Source of the DNA: SAR92 bacterium BACL16 MAG-120619-bin48
GTDB taxonomy: Bacteria; Pseudomonadota; Gammaproteobacteria; Pseudomonadales; Porticoccaceae
DNA: 64,000 nucleotides
Reading direction: 5' to 3'
Assembly (NCBI GenBank): GCA_001438605.1
Contig: LIDE01000006.1
Location: 26,001 to 90,000 of the forward strand
Numbering within the stretch: the stretch's first letter is position 1; every line of letters begins with the position of its first letter. Position numbers and translations under genes: made by a program. The notes beneath the pieces are model-generated. The model worked only from the letters and a program-made list of their open reading frames with translations, had not been told where the DNA came from and ran no database searches. Of the stretch, positions 47,264 through 56,125 are shown one piece after another.

Positions 47264-49263
47264 GCAGCGACTCCTTCACTCGTGACCGCAGAGGCCTTGG
47301 CGCGACGACGTCTATAACGTTTATCCAACACCGTCACCAATCCACCCAGCGCCACCAGCATGCCGCCCAGCCAAATACAGCGGACAAAGGGCTTTACATG
47401 CAGCCGTATTGCCCAAGCGCCATCTTTCAGAGGCTCGCCGAGGGAAACATAGAGATCACGGGTCAAACCCGCATCGATATCCGCTTCGGTCATCACCTGC
47501 TGTCGGGCAGTGTAACTGCGCTTCTCTGGATACAACACACTGACAACCTCTGTCCCTTTAAGCACAGTTATTTGGCCGCGACTCGCCACAAAATTGGGCC
47601 CTTGAACAACATCAAGACGGTCAAAGGTAAACCCGTAGCCAGACACCAACAGCGTATCACCGGGGGCCATGCGCACATCTTTTTGGACATCGTAAACCGT
47701 GCTCAAACCAACGCCAATCGCACAGATAGCGAGGCCAATATGCGCACACAGCATGCCGCAGTAACTGGCCTGCAGGGTACGCCAAGCGATACCTTTATCA
47801 CCTCGCGGCGCAAGTTTATCCCAGAGATCCTCAAGACTCATGGTCACTACCCAAAAGCTTATGATCAGGGTTACCGCAGCCACCAGCGAGTAGCTCGCCC
47901 ACGACAGCTCCTCAGCCAAAAATAGCGGCAACACCAACCCCAAGACAGTACTCAACAGCGCCGGCTTTGCGCCTTTGCGGCGCAGCATTTGCACGTCCGT
48001 TTTTTTCCAACGGGAGAACACGGCAAGGCCCATGGCAACCATCAAGCCCAAGCTCAGCGGGACAAAAAAGAAATTAAAGTACGGTGGCCCAACAGAAATT
48101 TTTCCCATATCGAGTACATCAGCAATCAGCGGGTAAAGCGTGCCCACCAAGATCATGCCTGACGACGTGACCAGTAACACATTGTTAAACAGCAGAAAAA
48201 TCTCACGCGACCAGCCGCCGTAACGGGCGCTGCCGGCATCGTCGGCACTCTGCATAGCGGGCCCACGCAACGCAAACAGCAACAGCGAGCTGCCAACCAC
48301 AATGGCTAAGAAGGCAAGAATAAAGACGCCGCGTTCAGGATCGCTGGCAAACGCATGTACCGAGGTCAACACCCCTGAGCGCACCATAAAGGTTCCCAGC
48401 AGGCTCAGTGAGAAGGCCAAAATGGCCAGCAACAGCGTCCAGCTGCGAAAAACACCGCGCTTTTCAGTGGCGGCAATACTGTGCATCAATGCGGTACCCA
48501 CCAGCCATGGCATAAACGAGGCATTTTCAACAGGGTCCCAAAACCACCAGCCGCCCCACCCCAATTCGTAGTACGCCCACCAACTACCCAGCGTAATTCC
48601 AATGGTCAGAAAGGCCCATGCGACATTGGTCCAGGGCCGCGACCAACGCGCCCACGCGCTGTCAAACTGTCCGCCAATCAAAGCCGCCACGGCAAAGGCA
48701 AATGGCACTGAAAAGCCGACATAACCCATGTACAACATCGGCGGGTGAATAATGAGCCCGATGTCCTGCAAGAGCGGATTTAAGTCGCCACCCTCGACAG
48801 GAGAAAACGGCAGTATGCGCGCAAAGGGGTTCGAGGTGAGCAACAAGAACAGCAGAAATCCGACAGAGATAGCGCCCAAAATCGACAGCACCCGCGCCGA
48901 CAAGACCAGTGGCAAGTGCCGGCTAAATAACGCAACTGCCGCACTCCAGCCGGCGAGTATCAAGGCCCACAACAGCAGCGAGCCTTCATGGGCACCCCAC
49001 ACCGCGCTGAATTTAAAATGAGCTGGCAGCAATGTGTTGGAGTTATCGGCAACATATTGCAGCGAAAAATCGTCCTGTAAAAAGGCGTTGGCTAAACAGG
49101 CAAAAGAGACCGCTAAAAAGGCAAACTGCCCCAGCGCAAGCGAATGCCCAAGCCTCATCCAGGCGGGGTGACCCGAGAATGAGCCAACCATAGGTGCAAT
49201 CATCTGCACCACCGTCAAGCAGAGTGCAACAATCAGTGCGGCATGGCCGAGTTCAGCGGTCAT
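47260..49263 (-). CDS. ccmF: Heme lyase CcmF
   Basis: CcmF is the membrane core of the heme-apocytochrome ligation complex. The 667-residue protein has about 15 membrane helices and the WWD heme-handling sequence GWGGWWFWDPVENASFMPWLVG (near residue 231). VWGAHEGSLLLWALILAG and MYMGYVGFSVPFAFAVAAL are family blocks. It overlaps ccmE by 4 bases and ccmG by 4 bases, so the operon is translated as a tight unit. Confidence 0.97.
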   Translation of the reverse strand: MTAELGHAALIVALCLTVVQMIAPMVGSFSGHPAWMRLGHSLALGQFAFLAVSFACLANAFLQDDFSLQYVADNSNTLLPAHFKFSAVWGAHEGSLLLWALILAGWSAAVALFSRHLPLVLSARVLSILGAISVGFLLFLLLTSNPFARILPFSPVEGGDLNPLLQDIGLIIHPPMLYMGYVGFSVPFAFAVAALIGGQFDSAWARWSRPWTNVAWAFLTIGITLGSWWAYYELGWGGWWFWDPVENASFMPWLVGTALMHSIAATEKRGVFRSWTLLLAILAFSLSLLGTFMVRSGVLTSVHAFASDPERGVFILAFLAIVVGSSLLLFALRGPAMQSADDAGSARYGGWSREIFLLFNNVLLVTSSGMILVGTLYPLIADVLDMGKISVGPPYFNFFFVPLSLGLMVAMGLAVFSRWKKTDVQMLRRKGAKPALLSTVLGLVLPLFLAEELSWASYSLVAAVTLIISFWVVTMSLEDLWDKLAPRGDKGIAWRTLQASYCGMLCAHIGLAICAIGVGLSTVYDVQKDVRMAPGDTLLVSGYGFTFDRLDVVQGPNFVASRGQITVLKGTEVVSVLYPEKRSYTARQQVMTEADIDAGLTRDLYVSLGEPLKDGAWAIRLHVKPFVRCIWLGGMLVALGGLVTVLDKRYRRRRAKASAVTSEGVAA

Positions 49264-49736
49264 TTCGCGTCAGCCTCAGCGGCTTGCCGCGCTTTATCTG
49301 CCTTCTTTCGCTCGTGGGCTTGGTTCATCGCATCAGCCACTTCTGGCGGCGTGTAGTTTTCATCGTGTTTGGCTAAAATCTGCGTGGCCTGCAATACCTG
49401 CTGCTGGTCGACAGTGCCTGAGGCGATAGCCGCCTGTCCTTCCGTAAAGAGATCGGGCACGATTCCGGTGTACTCTACGGTTAGCTCGTCGATACCATCG
49501 GTCAATTTAAATTGTACCCACAGCGAATCATCGGCTCTCACCACACTGCCATCGACAACCATCCCGCCTGCTCGCAGAAACACATCCTGTGGCGCTTCGC
49601 CGGAAACAATCTGCGTGGGCGTGTAAAAATAATTGCCGTTTTCACGCAGTAAATAGAGAACAAGCCCAACCACGACGGTGGTGGCAGTCAAAATTAACAG
49701 GACCAGTTGCAAGCGTTGCTTACGCAGAGGGTGCAT
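49260..49736 (-). CDS. ccmE: Periplasmic heme chaperone CcmE
   Basis: CcmE binds heme covalently through a histidine and carries it to CcmF. The 158-residue protein has one N-terminal anchor (residues 9-29) and an OB-fold domain (RAGGMVVDGSVVRADDSLWVQFKLTDG). The heme-binding histidine is in ILAKHDENYTPPEV (near residue 124), with the conserved Tyr four residues on. It is the His-type CcmE with a charged Lys/Ala-rich tail. Confidence 0.96.
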   Translation of the reverse strand: MHPLRKQRLQLVLLILTATTVVVGLVLYLLRENGNYFYTPTQIVSGEAPQDVFLRAGGMVVDGSVVRADDSLWVQFKLTDGIDELTVEYTGIVPDLFTEGQAAIASGTVDQQQVLQATQILAKHDENYTPPEVADAMNQAHERKKADKARQAAEADAK

Positions 49737-49963
49737 TAAGGTTTTTCCTCGTTTTTTGTTTCACTCGTTGACCCAGCGCTTTGCCGCTGGCTTTCTCGCT
49801 GAATGTCTCGGGCGACGTCACGCAGCAGTTGCCGGCGGCTGATTAAAGGCGCTACCAGCACCCAAGCCATGACAATCAGAGTGATTGCCACTGCAGACCA
49901 AACGTAGACACCATGTCCATCCATGGCTAATAAATCGGCAACGCTGTTGAAGTACATCGTCAT
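49736..49963 (-). CDS. ccmD: Heme exporter protein CcmD
   Basis: CcmD is the small membrane protein that helps release heme-loaded CcmE from CcmABC. The 75-residue product has DLLAMDGHGVYVWSAVAITLIVMAWVLVAPLISRRQLLRDVAR, one helix followed by the family's basic stretch. The ATG overlaps the ccmC stop as ATGA and the stop overlaps the ccmE ATG, so it is fixed by its neighbours. The Ser/Glu-rich C-terminal tail is longer than usual. Confidence 0.92.
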   Translation of the reverse strand: MTMYFNSVADLLAMDGHGVYVWSAVAITLIVMAWVLVAPLISRRQLLRDVARDIQRESQRQSAGSTSETKNEEKP

Positions 49964-50709
49964 GAGCGCACCTCAGCCGCAGCAAGCTCGCGCACCCATC
50001 CGGTTTTCCTCTCGCGGCGAAGAATTTCACTGCGTGTGCCGACGATTAGCGCCAATGCATAAAAAATGTAAAAGCCAAGAATCATTACCAGCAACGGCTG
50101 AAACATATCGGGATGCATGCTCGGCGCCGAGGTCAGTTTAATCGTCGCTGGCTGGTGCAGCGTGTACCACCAATCCACAGATTTATAAATGATAGGAATG
50201 TTTACCGTTCCCACCAACGCCAAAATCGCGCCGGCTTTGCTGGCAGCGTCAACACTCTGATAAGCGTACTGCAGCGCGATAACGCCAAGGTACAGAAACA
50301 GGAGTATAAGCATCGAGGTGATGCGCGCATCCCACACCCAATAGGCACCCCAGGTTGGCTTGCCCCAGATAGCACCGGTCACCAGTGCCACAAAGGTGAG
50401 CGCTGCGCCAATTGGGGCAGCGGCTTTCATCACCATGTACGACAGCTTCATTTTCCAAATCAGCCCGATGGCACCCGCACTGGCCATAATGTAGTAACCC
50501 GCTAGCGCCAAAAATGACGCTGGAACGTGAATATAGATTATGCGAAAGCTGTTACCTTGCTTGGCATCTTCAGGCGCGAAGGCAAGACCCCAGGTCAAGC
50601 CAACAGACAAAATTGTCAGTGCGGCGAGGTATAACCAAGGCAACCATCGCTCAGTGGTTTGATAAAACCAGCGCGGCGAACCTAGGCGGTGAAACCATTG
50701 CCAATTCAT
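49960..50709 (-). CDS. ccmC: Heme exporter protein CcmC
   Basis: CcmC presents heme to CcmE for covalent attachment. The 249-residue protein has six membrane helices and the WWD-type motif TWGAYWVWDARITSML (near residue 124), with histidines in the flanking loops (IYIHVPASFLAL; WYTLHQPATIKLT). It starts 20 bases after ccmB and overlaps ccmD by 4 bases. Confidence 0.96.
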   Translation of the reverse strand: MNWQWFHRLGSPRWFYQTTERWLPWLYLAALTILSVGLTWGLAFAPEDAKQGNSFRIIYIHVPASFLALAGYYIMASAGAIGLIWKMKLSYMVMKAAAPIGAALTFVALVTGAIWGKPTWGAYWVWDARITSMLILLFLYLGVIALQYAYQSVDAASKAGAILALVGTVNIPIIYKSVDWWYTLHQPATIKLTSAPSMHPDMFQPLLVMILGFYIFYALALIVGTRSEILRRERKTGWVRELAAAEVRS

Positions 50710-50729
50710 TGAGTAACCCTTTTGTTCAT

Positions 50730-51413
50730 CTAATTGACACTCGTAATACGCAGTGCACCGGCAGCCGCTAGGGGACAGAGCGCTACCGATGCCGCCAGCA
50801 TTGCGCCAAGCGCCGCGAGCGGCGGCAGCCAGTTTAAACCGTCGAGCGCGTAACCCACGGTCGCACTGCCAAAAATAATGACCGGCATATAGAGCGGCAT
50901 CACCAACAGCGACAACAGCAGCCCACCTTTGCGCAGAGAGACCGTCAGTGCCGCGCCTACGCCACCGATCAGGCTCAAACAGGCGGTTCCGACAGCCAAA
51001 CTACACAGCATCGGCACGAACCCTGCCGCGGGCAGCGACAACATAAGCCCCAACAGTGGTGACGCCAGCGTCAGTGGCAGACCTGTAATCAACCAATGAG
51101 CCGTCATTTTTCCCAATATTGGCATTGGCAATAACTGCGGCGAGATCAATAGCTGCTCTAAACTGCCGTCGCGATGATCATCAGCAAACAATGCGTCCAT
51201 CGACAACAGCGTCGCCAGTAGCGCCATCACCCAAATCATACCGGCTGCGACGTCTGCCAATCGCGCCGACTCCGGCGTTAAGCCGAGCGGAATCAAGGTC
51301 GAGACCATCACGAAAAATAACAGCGGGCCTGCAGCATCGCCACGCCGGCGATACGCCAGCACGAGATCACGCTTCAACCATGCGCTAAAACCACTGTTAA
51401 ATTGCTGTGTCAT
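50730..51413 (-). CDS. ccmB: Heme exporter protein CcmB
   Basis: CcmB is the membrane partner of the CcmA ATPase; together with CcmC and CcmD it drives release of holo-CcmE. The 227-residue protein has about six hydrophobic helices. It includes LFADDHRDGSLEQLLISPQ, the family's cytoplasmic loop, near residue 73, and SLIGGVGAALTVSLRKGGLLLSLLVMPLYMPVIIFG near residue 147. Its start overlaps the ccmA stop by 4 bases. Confidence 0.95.
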   Translation of the reverse strand: MTQQFNSGFSAWLKRDLVLAYRRRGDAAGPLLFFVMVSTLIPLGLTPESARLADVAAGMIWVMALLATLLSMDALFADDHRDGSLEQLLISPQLLPMPILGKMTAHWLITGLPLTLASPLLGLMLSLPAAGFVPMLCSLAVGTACLSLIGGVGAALTVSLRKGGLLLSLLVMPLYMPVIIFGSATVGYALDGLNWLPPLAALGAMLAASVALCPLAAAGALRITSVN

Positions 51414-52093
51414 GAGCGCAAACCCCTGCCCTGACCTTCCAGCTTATACTTACGCACAGCACCCAGTGCCAGATCTTGGTGAGTGGATAAAACCACCGCA
51501 CCGCCCGCGTCCACATGGCGCTGCAAGCAACTTTCAAGAAATGCGACGCCCTGTTTGTCGATCGCCGTAAAAGGCTCATCGAGATACCAGAGTTTGGCTT
51601 GACTCATGAGCAGACGCGCCAATGCCACTCGCCGATGCTGTCCAGCCGATAGGGCATAGCAAGGAAGATCGGTATATCCGGAAAGACCCACCAGCTGCAG
51701 TGCTTCTTGAATCGATAGGTTGTTCGAACCCGCTGAGGCCGCCACCATCCAGCGCAGATTTTCTTCCGCCGTCAGGGTTAATTTCACTGCCGGTTGATGC
51801 CCTACATAGAGCAGATCAGAGAGATACTCGTGACGGCAAGCGGTGACAGACTGGCCGCGATAGCGGATAAACCCAGAACGGGGCTCCAGCGCGGTCGTTA
51901 AAAGCCGCAGCAGTGTCGTTTTACCACTGCCATTAGGCCCTTCAATTTGCAAAATATCGCCGGCGTTAACGGTTAAATCGATATTTTCAAAGAGACAGGT
52001 ATCGTCGCGCTCGAAGGCGAGGTTTTCGACACTGACTAATGGTGGCTGAGACAACGGATCTTCCCGAGCAAATGATTTTTGAATGTCGGGCAT
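51410..52093 (-). CDS. ccmA: Heme exporter ATP-binding protein CcmA
   Basis: CcmA is the ABC-type ATPase of the cytochrome c maturation system. The 227-residue protein has Walker A in EGPNGSGKTTLLRLL (near residue 50), the signature as the variant ALSAGQHRRVALARLL (near residue 147), Walker B in KLWYLDEPFTAID, and the switch histidine in VVLSTHQDL. An N-terminal extension of about 18 residues precedes the ABC fold. It is the first gene of the ccm operon. Confidence 0.95.
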   Translation of the reverse strand: MPDIQKSFAREDPLSQPPLVSVENLAFERDDTCLFENIDLTVNAGDILQIEGPNGSGKTTLLRLLTTALEPRSGFIRYRGQSVTACRHEYLSDLLYVGHQPAVKLTLTAEENLRWMVAASAGSNNLSIQEALQLVGLSGYTDLPCYALSAGQHRRVALARLLMSQAKLWYLDEPFTAIDKQGVAFLESCLQRHVDAGGAVVLSTHQDLALGAVRKYKLEGQGRGLRS

Positions 52094-52151
52094 TATGCCA
52101 AATCTAGCGGCAAGATGTCGTTAAAATATGCCAATGTGAGGTGAGTGTGAG

Positions 52152-52292
52152 ATGAGAGAGGAAAAGCGCTTACCTGTGCGAAAGCGCGCTGCGGTGTTGC
52201 AACTGTCGCAGACATCAAGCCCACGAGAAACTGCGCTGAAACTGCTCAGCGCAGTGACTTGCTGGAAGCTAATGACTAAAAGAGTGTTTTAA
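52152..52292 (+). CDS. Candidate small ORF divergent from ccmA (low confidence)
   Basis: A 46-codon ORF, MREEKRLPVRKRAAVLQLSQ..., fits between ccmA and the next gene and has GAGG about 11 bases before its ATG. It overlaps the end of the acidic-protein gene on the other strand by 4 bases. The product would be basic with one Cys and no clear signal peptide. I recognise no family, and it may not be translated. Confidence 0.22.
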   Translation: MREEKRLPVRKRAAVLQLSQTSSPRETALKLLSAVTCWKLMTKRVF

Positions 52293-52483
52293 TCGAAATC
52301 GGAATCGTCGTCAAAATCGAAGTCATACTCTTGTGTCTGCTTGCGCACGCGCGCATCCTCAAGTTTTTGCTCCAACCGGCGACGCGCTTCGAGGTCAATC
52401 ATAGACTGACGCTTTTCGGATAAGACAGGTGCTTCGTCTTCCTCAAAATCGTCGTCTGAATCTATATCGTCTTCGTCGCTCAT
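52289..52483 (-). CDS. Small acidic protein (PA3496-like)
   Basis: The 64-residue product has Asp/Glu-rich ends (MSDEDDIDSDDDFEEDEA; DFDFDDDSDFD) around a basic helix, MIDLEARRRLEQKLEDARVRKQ. The layout recalls the short Pseudomonas PA3496 group, annotated as putative envelope integrity proteins, but my recall is limited. Overlong D/E runs are common in chance ORFs too; here the ordered helix argues for a real gene. Function unknown. Confidence 0.6.
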   Translation of the reverse strand: MSDEDDIDSDDDFEEDEAPVLSEKRQSMIDLEARRRLEQKLEDARVRKQTQEYDFDFDDDSDFD

Positions 52484-52550
52484 TGCTCACCCTATTGAAC
52501 AGTCTCTCGACTGCGTAACCATCAGACCGAACAGGTCTCTCAAGGGTGCG

Positions 52551-52571
52551 AAAGTAATTGCAAATTACTTT
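52551..52571. repeat. AT-rich 9-bp inverted repeat
   Basis: AAAGTAATT and AATTACTTT pair perfectly around GCA and run into TT on the plus side. It may be a weak terminator or an operator upstream of the small acidic-protein gene. Confidence 0.5.
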
Positions 52572-52737
52572 TTGGTCAAGAACTTAAACTATGAATATTT
52601 CAATGAGTTAGCAAAAAAAAATTACGCCATTTGGACGCGACTTTAAATTTAACCCCTAAAGCAGCAAAACTGCATTCACAGCGCCACAGCATAGGGCCGC
52701 TGTCGAATCGGTCTGCCACTGTTATACCGGCTATCGA

Positions 52738-52756
52738 AAACAGTCTCAGACTGTTT
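52738..52756. terminator. Palindrome with T-rich tail after the uspE remnant
   Basis: AAACAGTCT and AGACTGTTT are perfect inverted repeats around one base; as RNA they give an 8-bp stem with a TCA loop, followed on the plus strand by ATTTT and preceded by AAAA. It lies 91 bases beyond the 3' end of the usp gene. It may be a terminator, but the orientation is uncertain. Confidence 0.4.
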
Positions 52757-52847
52757 ATTTTAATGCCAATCGAGGGTGTCATGCCTGTTACACCGCGGGT
52801 GAAGCCCAAAGCCGTGCGGACTCATTTTACGCACTCAATTTCTACAA

Positions 52848-53756
52848 TCAGTGCACAACTAAAACGTCGCCCAACACATGGTGAATAACTTTCTCTGAGG
52901 TGGTCCCCAGTAACCTTTCGGCGACCTTCCCAGGCAGTGCTCGCGCCGCCTTACTGCCGATAACCAGAACACCATTCGCACCCACAGCATTTGCAACTTC
53001 AATATGCACAAGCCCGCGGCGCACCTCGGCCACCGCAGGCGTCACTTCAACCCTGCGCAGTATGTCGTGCAAAATATCCGTGGCGCGCGCCAGCGCTTGC
53101 TCGCCCAGTTCGGCCAATTGGTAGGGAATATGCCCAGACATGGACGGAACAGGCGCAATCATGACAGGTGAAGTGAGCCAGTCGGGAATAACCGAGACAA
53201 CGTGCAATGGCAGCCCCAGCGCCACAGAGAGATCTCGCGCTTGGAGTAGCACGCGATCATCCAGTTGACGGTGCTGCTGCGTCTCTTCTAATGTGCTCAC
53301 AGCGGCCACGACCCGATCAACATGCTCAGTGCTGTCATTCACCAGCCACACCGGACAGCTGGCTTCGCGCAGCAGATGCCAATCTTCTGGGGCATGGATA
53401 AACTCTGCGATACGGGAGTGATGGTGCACCGCCTTGATAATTAAATCCGCCTTCATTTTTTTCGCTTCAACCACAACTCTGAAGTGCCAGCGGCGGCCCC
53501 AGTGCATTGTCGAGCTAAATTGGTTGCCAAATTTCTCGGCCAATTTGCGCAACTTGACCTCTGCATCATCCAGCAACGACTGTTTTACCTCTGCCTAATT
53601 ATCAAACCCGATGTAGCGATTAAGCTCTTCGATAGAATCATAAACAGTCATAAACAACCTGATATCGCCGCCGCTGGCCGTGGCAATCTGCACCGCCTGC
53701 CCTAAAACATGCGCATCGCTATCTGAACCCTCTAAAATGACTAATATATTTTTCAT
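52848..53756 (-). pseudogene. Tandem universal stress protein (UspE-like) with in-frame amber codon
   Basis: Read through, this is a 302-codon tandem Usp protein. MKNILVILEGSDSDAHVLGQAVQIA starts domain 1, FIHAPEDWHLLREASCPVWLVND ends it, and a second Usp domain ends with RLLGTTSEKVIHHVLGDVLVVH. Codon 54 (53595-53597) is TAG, in frame with both sides: IGFDN, stop, AEVKQSLLDDAEVK. No other lesion is seen, so the change is recent, a sequencing error, or read through. The track ORF (52848-53576) is the remainder after the stop. An FNR box lies upstream at a position fit for activation. Confidence 0.85.
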
Positions 53757-53851
53757 TGGCGCTCCTGCAATCAAATTTTAGTTACCCGTTTTTTTAGTGT
53801 AGTTGGCGAATTCATTGGGTGAAAAAATATGTGGCGGGATAAAAAATCAAA

Positions 53852-53865
53852 CTGATATAGATCAA
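53852..53865. promoter_or_regulatory. FNR/Anr box between uspE-like gene and fnr
   Basis: CTGATATAGATCAA matches TTGATNNNNATCAA at 9 of 10 defined positions. Its centre is about 40 bp upstream of a start predicted from the minus-strand CATATT at 53831-53826, the activating position for the usp gene. It also overlaps the -35 of the fnr promoter. Confidence 0.7.
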
Positions 53866-53880
53866 CTCACCGTCTATACT
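53852..53880 (+). promoter_or_regulatory. Putative promoter of fnr
   Basis: CTGATA (53852-53857) and TATACT (53875-53880) are 17 bp apart. The -35 lies within the FNR box, suggesting negative autoregulation when FNR is active. Confidence 0.5.
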
Positions 53881-54040
53881 CATAAGAGTTGGCGCGCAGC
53901 CCAAGAGCGTTGGCGTGCAGCGCCTTCAGACCGTACAGCGAAGTCAGGGCACGACGCCCACTCAGGATACAGGCGAGATAGGAATCACGCTTTGAGGCGC
54001 GTAGTAACTGCAAAAAAGGACTTTGATAAAGGATTGTCGC

Positions 54041-54775
54041 GTGAAACACATGGAAACTATTTTTGCCTGCCCCATCAGTTGTCGCAACTGCCGCATGAGC
54101 TCTCTGTGCATACCCATGTCACTGCGCAGCGACGAACTCTATAAATTGGATCAAATCATTCTGCGCGGTAAACCGCTGCAGGTGCGGCAGAGCATATTTC
54201 GCGCCGGCGATCCCTTCACCAGCATCTACGCAGTGCGCAGCGGGTCCGTTAAAGCGTTTCGGCTCGATGACGATGGCAGAGAACAGGTCGTCGCGTTTTA
54301 CTTACCGGGAGAAATTTTTGGCTGGGACGGCCTAGCCGACAACCACTACCAAAATACCGCCGTCGCCCTCGAAACAACCTCTGTCTGCGAAATACCCTTT
54401 GAACAGCTAGACCACCTCGCGAGCTCCATCACCAGCATCCAGAATTACACGACCAAACTCATGAGCCGGGAAATTATCAACGGTCAGCGACTCATCGCAC
54501 TGCTGGCGGGCAACTCCGCACATCAACGTCTCGCCAGCTTGCTCATGAGCCTGTCAGACAGACTAGCCCTGCAAAAGCTTTCCTCCACGCGGTTTCGACT
54601 GCCCATGTCACGGGGCGATATCAGCAACTACCTCGGCCTTACAGTTGAAACCGTGAGCCGCACCTTTAGCTACTTTCAAAAAATGGGCTACCTGCGCGTT
54701 AATAAAAAAGAAGTTGAACTGCTGAATTTGGATGCGCTTCAGGAAGTCATCGCCGACAGCGACGTTTTCGCGTAA
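54041..54775 (+). CDS. fnr: FNR/Anr-type oxygen-responsive transcriptional regulator
   Basis: This CRP-family activator senses oxygen through a 4Fe-4S cluster. The 244-residue protein has Cys14, Cys17 and Cys23 (CRNCRMSSLC) plus Cys116, with the same spacing as the four ligands of E. coli FNR; Cys10 is extra. A cyclic-nucleotide-like barrel, a dimer helix and a winged helix follow, with recognition helix TVETVSRTF holding the Glu, Ser and Arg that read TTGAT. GTG 54041 is chosen because AGGA lies 7 bases upstream. The length equals Pseudomonas Anr. Confidence 0.94.
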   Translation: MKHMETIFACPISCRNCRMSSLCIPMSLRSDELYKLDQIILRGKPLQVRQSIFRAGDPFTSIYAVRSGSVKAFRLDDDGREQVVAFYLPGEIFGWDGLADNHYQNTAVALETTSVCEIPFEQLDHLASSITSIQNYTTKLMSREIINGQRLIALLAGNSAHQRLASLLMSLSDRLALQKLSSTRFRLPMSRGDISNYLGLTVETVSRTFSYFQKMGYLRVNKKEVELLNLDALQEVIADSDVFA

Positions 54776-54888
54776 CCGGCAAGACTCTTATTCGTTGAGG
54801 TAAGCCGCCCGGCACCTTACAATGCCCAGCATACGTCGCTCATAAAAGCCTTAAACAGGCGACTGCTCGTACAGAACTGGACTCCTAC

Positions 54889-56121
54889 ATGAAAATCTAC
54901 CGCGTCGGCGGCGCTGTTCGCGACAAACTGCTCAACTATCCCAGCCAAGAAAATGATTGGGTTGTAGTGGGCGCAACACCGGAGAAGATGACCCAGCTGG
55001 GCTATCTCCCCGTTGGCAGCGACTTCCCAGTTTTCATCCACGCCAGCACGGGTGAGGAGTATGCTCTGGCGCGCACCGAGCGCAAATCAGGCCATGGCTA
55101 TCAAGGCTTTGTCTTCCATACCAATACTGATGTCACTCTCGAGCAAGATCTCGTGCGCCGTGATCTCACCATTAATGCCATGGCAGAAGACCACGACGGC
55201 AGCATTATCGACCCCTATGGCGGGCAGCGCGACCTCGGGCTAAAACTGCTCCGACATGTATCTGACGCCTTTATCGAAGATCCGCTGCGGGTGTTGCGTA
55301 TCGCCCGATTTGCGGCGCGCTATCATCACCTCGGATTTACCATCGCGCCGGAAACGATGGCACTCATGACATCCTTGAGCGCCAGCGGCGAGTTAAATTA
55401 CTTAGTAGCAGAGCGGGTCTGGAAAGAAACCGAGCGCGCCCTCGCAGAGCCATCGCCCGATGTCTATATTGAAATACTGCGTGAATGCGGTGCGCTGAAA
55501 GTCATATTTCCGGAAGTCGACTGTCTCTTTGGGGTGCCTCAGAGAGCCGATTACCACCCCGAAATTGACACCGGCATACACACCTTAATGGCGCTGCAAC
55601 AGGCCGCACGACTCTCGCAAGACCCGAAAATTCGCTTCGCCGTCTTGGTTCATGACCTCGGCAAGGGCATAACACCCGACCATATTTTGCCCAGCCATGC
55701 CGGCCACGAGGCGCGCGGTATTCCCTTAGTGAATGACGTCTGCGATAGGCTCAAGGTTCCCAACGATTTTCGTCAGTTAGCCTTGGCTACCACTGAATTC
55801 CACTTGCAGAGCCACAAAGCTCTGCACCTGCGCGCTGAAACGGTTGTCGAGCTATTAAAAGGCGTTGGCGGCTTCAAGTCTCAGCAGCGCTTTGACGAGT
55901 TTATTCTCTGCTGTGAAGCAGATGCGCGGGGCCGCACAGGCTTTGAAGAGAGCGATTATCCCTCCGCAGCATTTTTGCGTCGCGCGCTGGAATCAGTCTC
56001 AGAGACCAGCGTCGCCGACTTAGTAGAAGCGGGTCTCGACGGCGCTGAAATTGGTCGGCAATTGACCCTTCGGCGTATAAGCAGAGTGGCAGAACTGAAG
56101 CACCTATTCACAACAGAGTAA
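54889..56121 (+). CDS. cca: CCA tRNA nucleotidyltransferase with HD domain
   Basis: Cca adds or repairs the CCA end of tRNAs. The 410-residue protein has the class II head MKIYRVGGAVRDKLLNYPSQENDWVVVGA and YALARTERKSGHGYQGFVF. Also present are the neck motif DLVRRDLTINAMA (near residue 94) and DPLRVLRIARFAARY (near residue 127). The HD phosphohydrolase domain carries AVLVHDLGKGITP (near residue 254), as in the multifunctional E. coli-type enzyme. The next gene starts 4 bases after its stop. Confidence 0.96.
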   Translation: MKIYRVGGAVRDKLLNYPSQENDWVVVGATPEKMTQLGYLPVGSDFPVFIHASTGEEYALARTERKSGHGYQGFVFHTNTDVTLEQDLVRRDLTINAMAEDHDGSIIDPYGGQRDLGLKLLRHVSDAFIEDPLRVLRIARFAARYHHLGFTIAPETMALMTSLSASGELNYLVAERVWKETERALAEPSPDVYIEILRECGALKVIFPEVDCLFGVPQRADYHPEIDTGIHTLMALQQAARLSQDPKIRFAVLVHDLGKGITPDHILPSHAGHEARGIPLVNDVCDRLKVPNDFRQLALATTEFHLQSHKALHLRAETVVELLKGVGGFKSQQRFDEFILCCEADARGRTGFEESDYPSAAFLRRALESVSETSVADLVEAGLDGAEIGRQLTLRRISRVAELKHLFTTE

Positions 56122-56125
56122 CTCT

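Larger units (their letters stand above)
52484..52847. other. 364-bp intergenic region with two dyads
   Basis: No gene is supported here; the track ORFs are short and lack ribosome sites. It holds the AT-rich hairpin 52551-52571 and the palindrome 52738-52756, both listed separately, and an A-run near 52613-52621. The rest shows nothing I recognise. Confidence 0.6.

Noticed and set aside
47398-47925. 175-aa plus-strand ORF
   Set aside because: It is an antisense shadow of ccmF.
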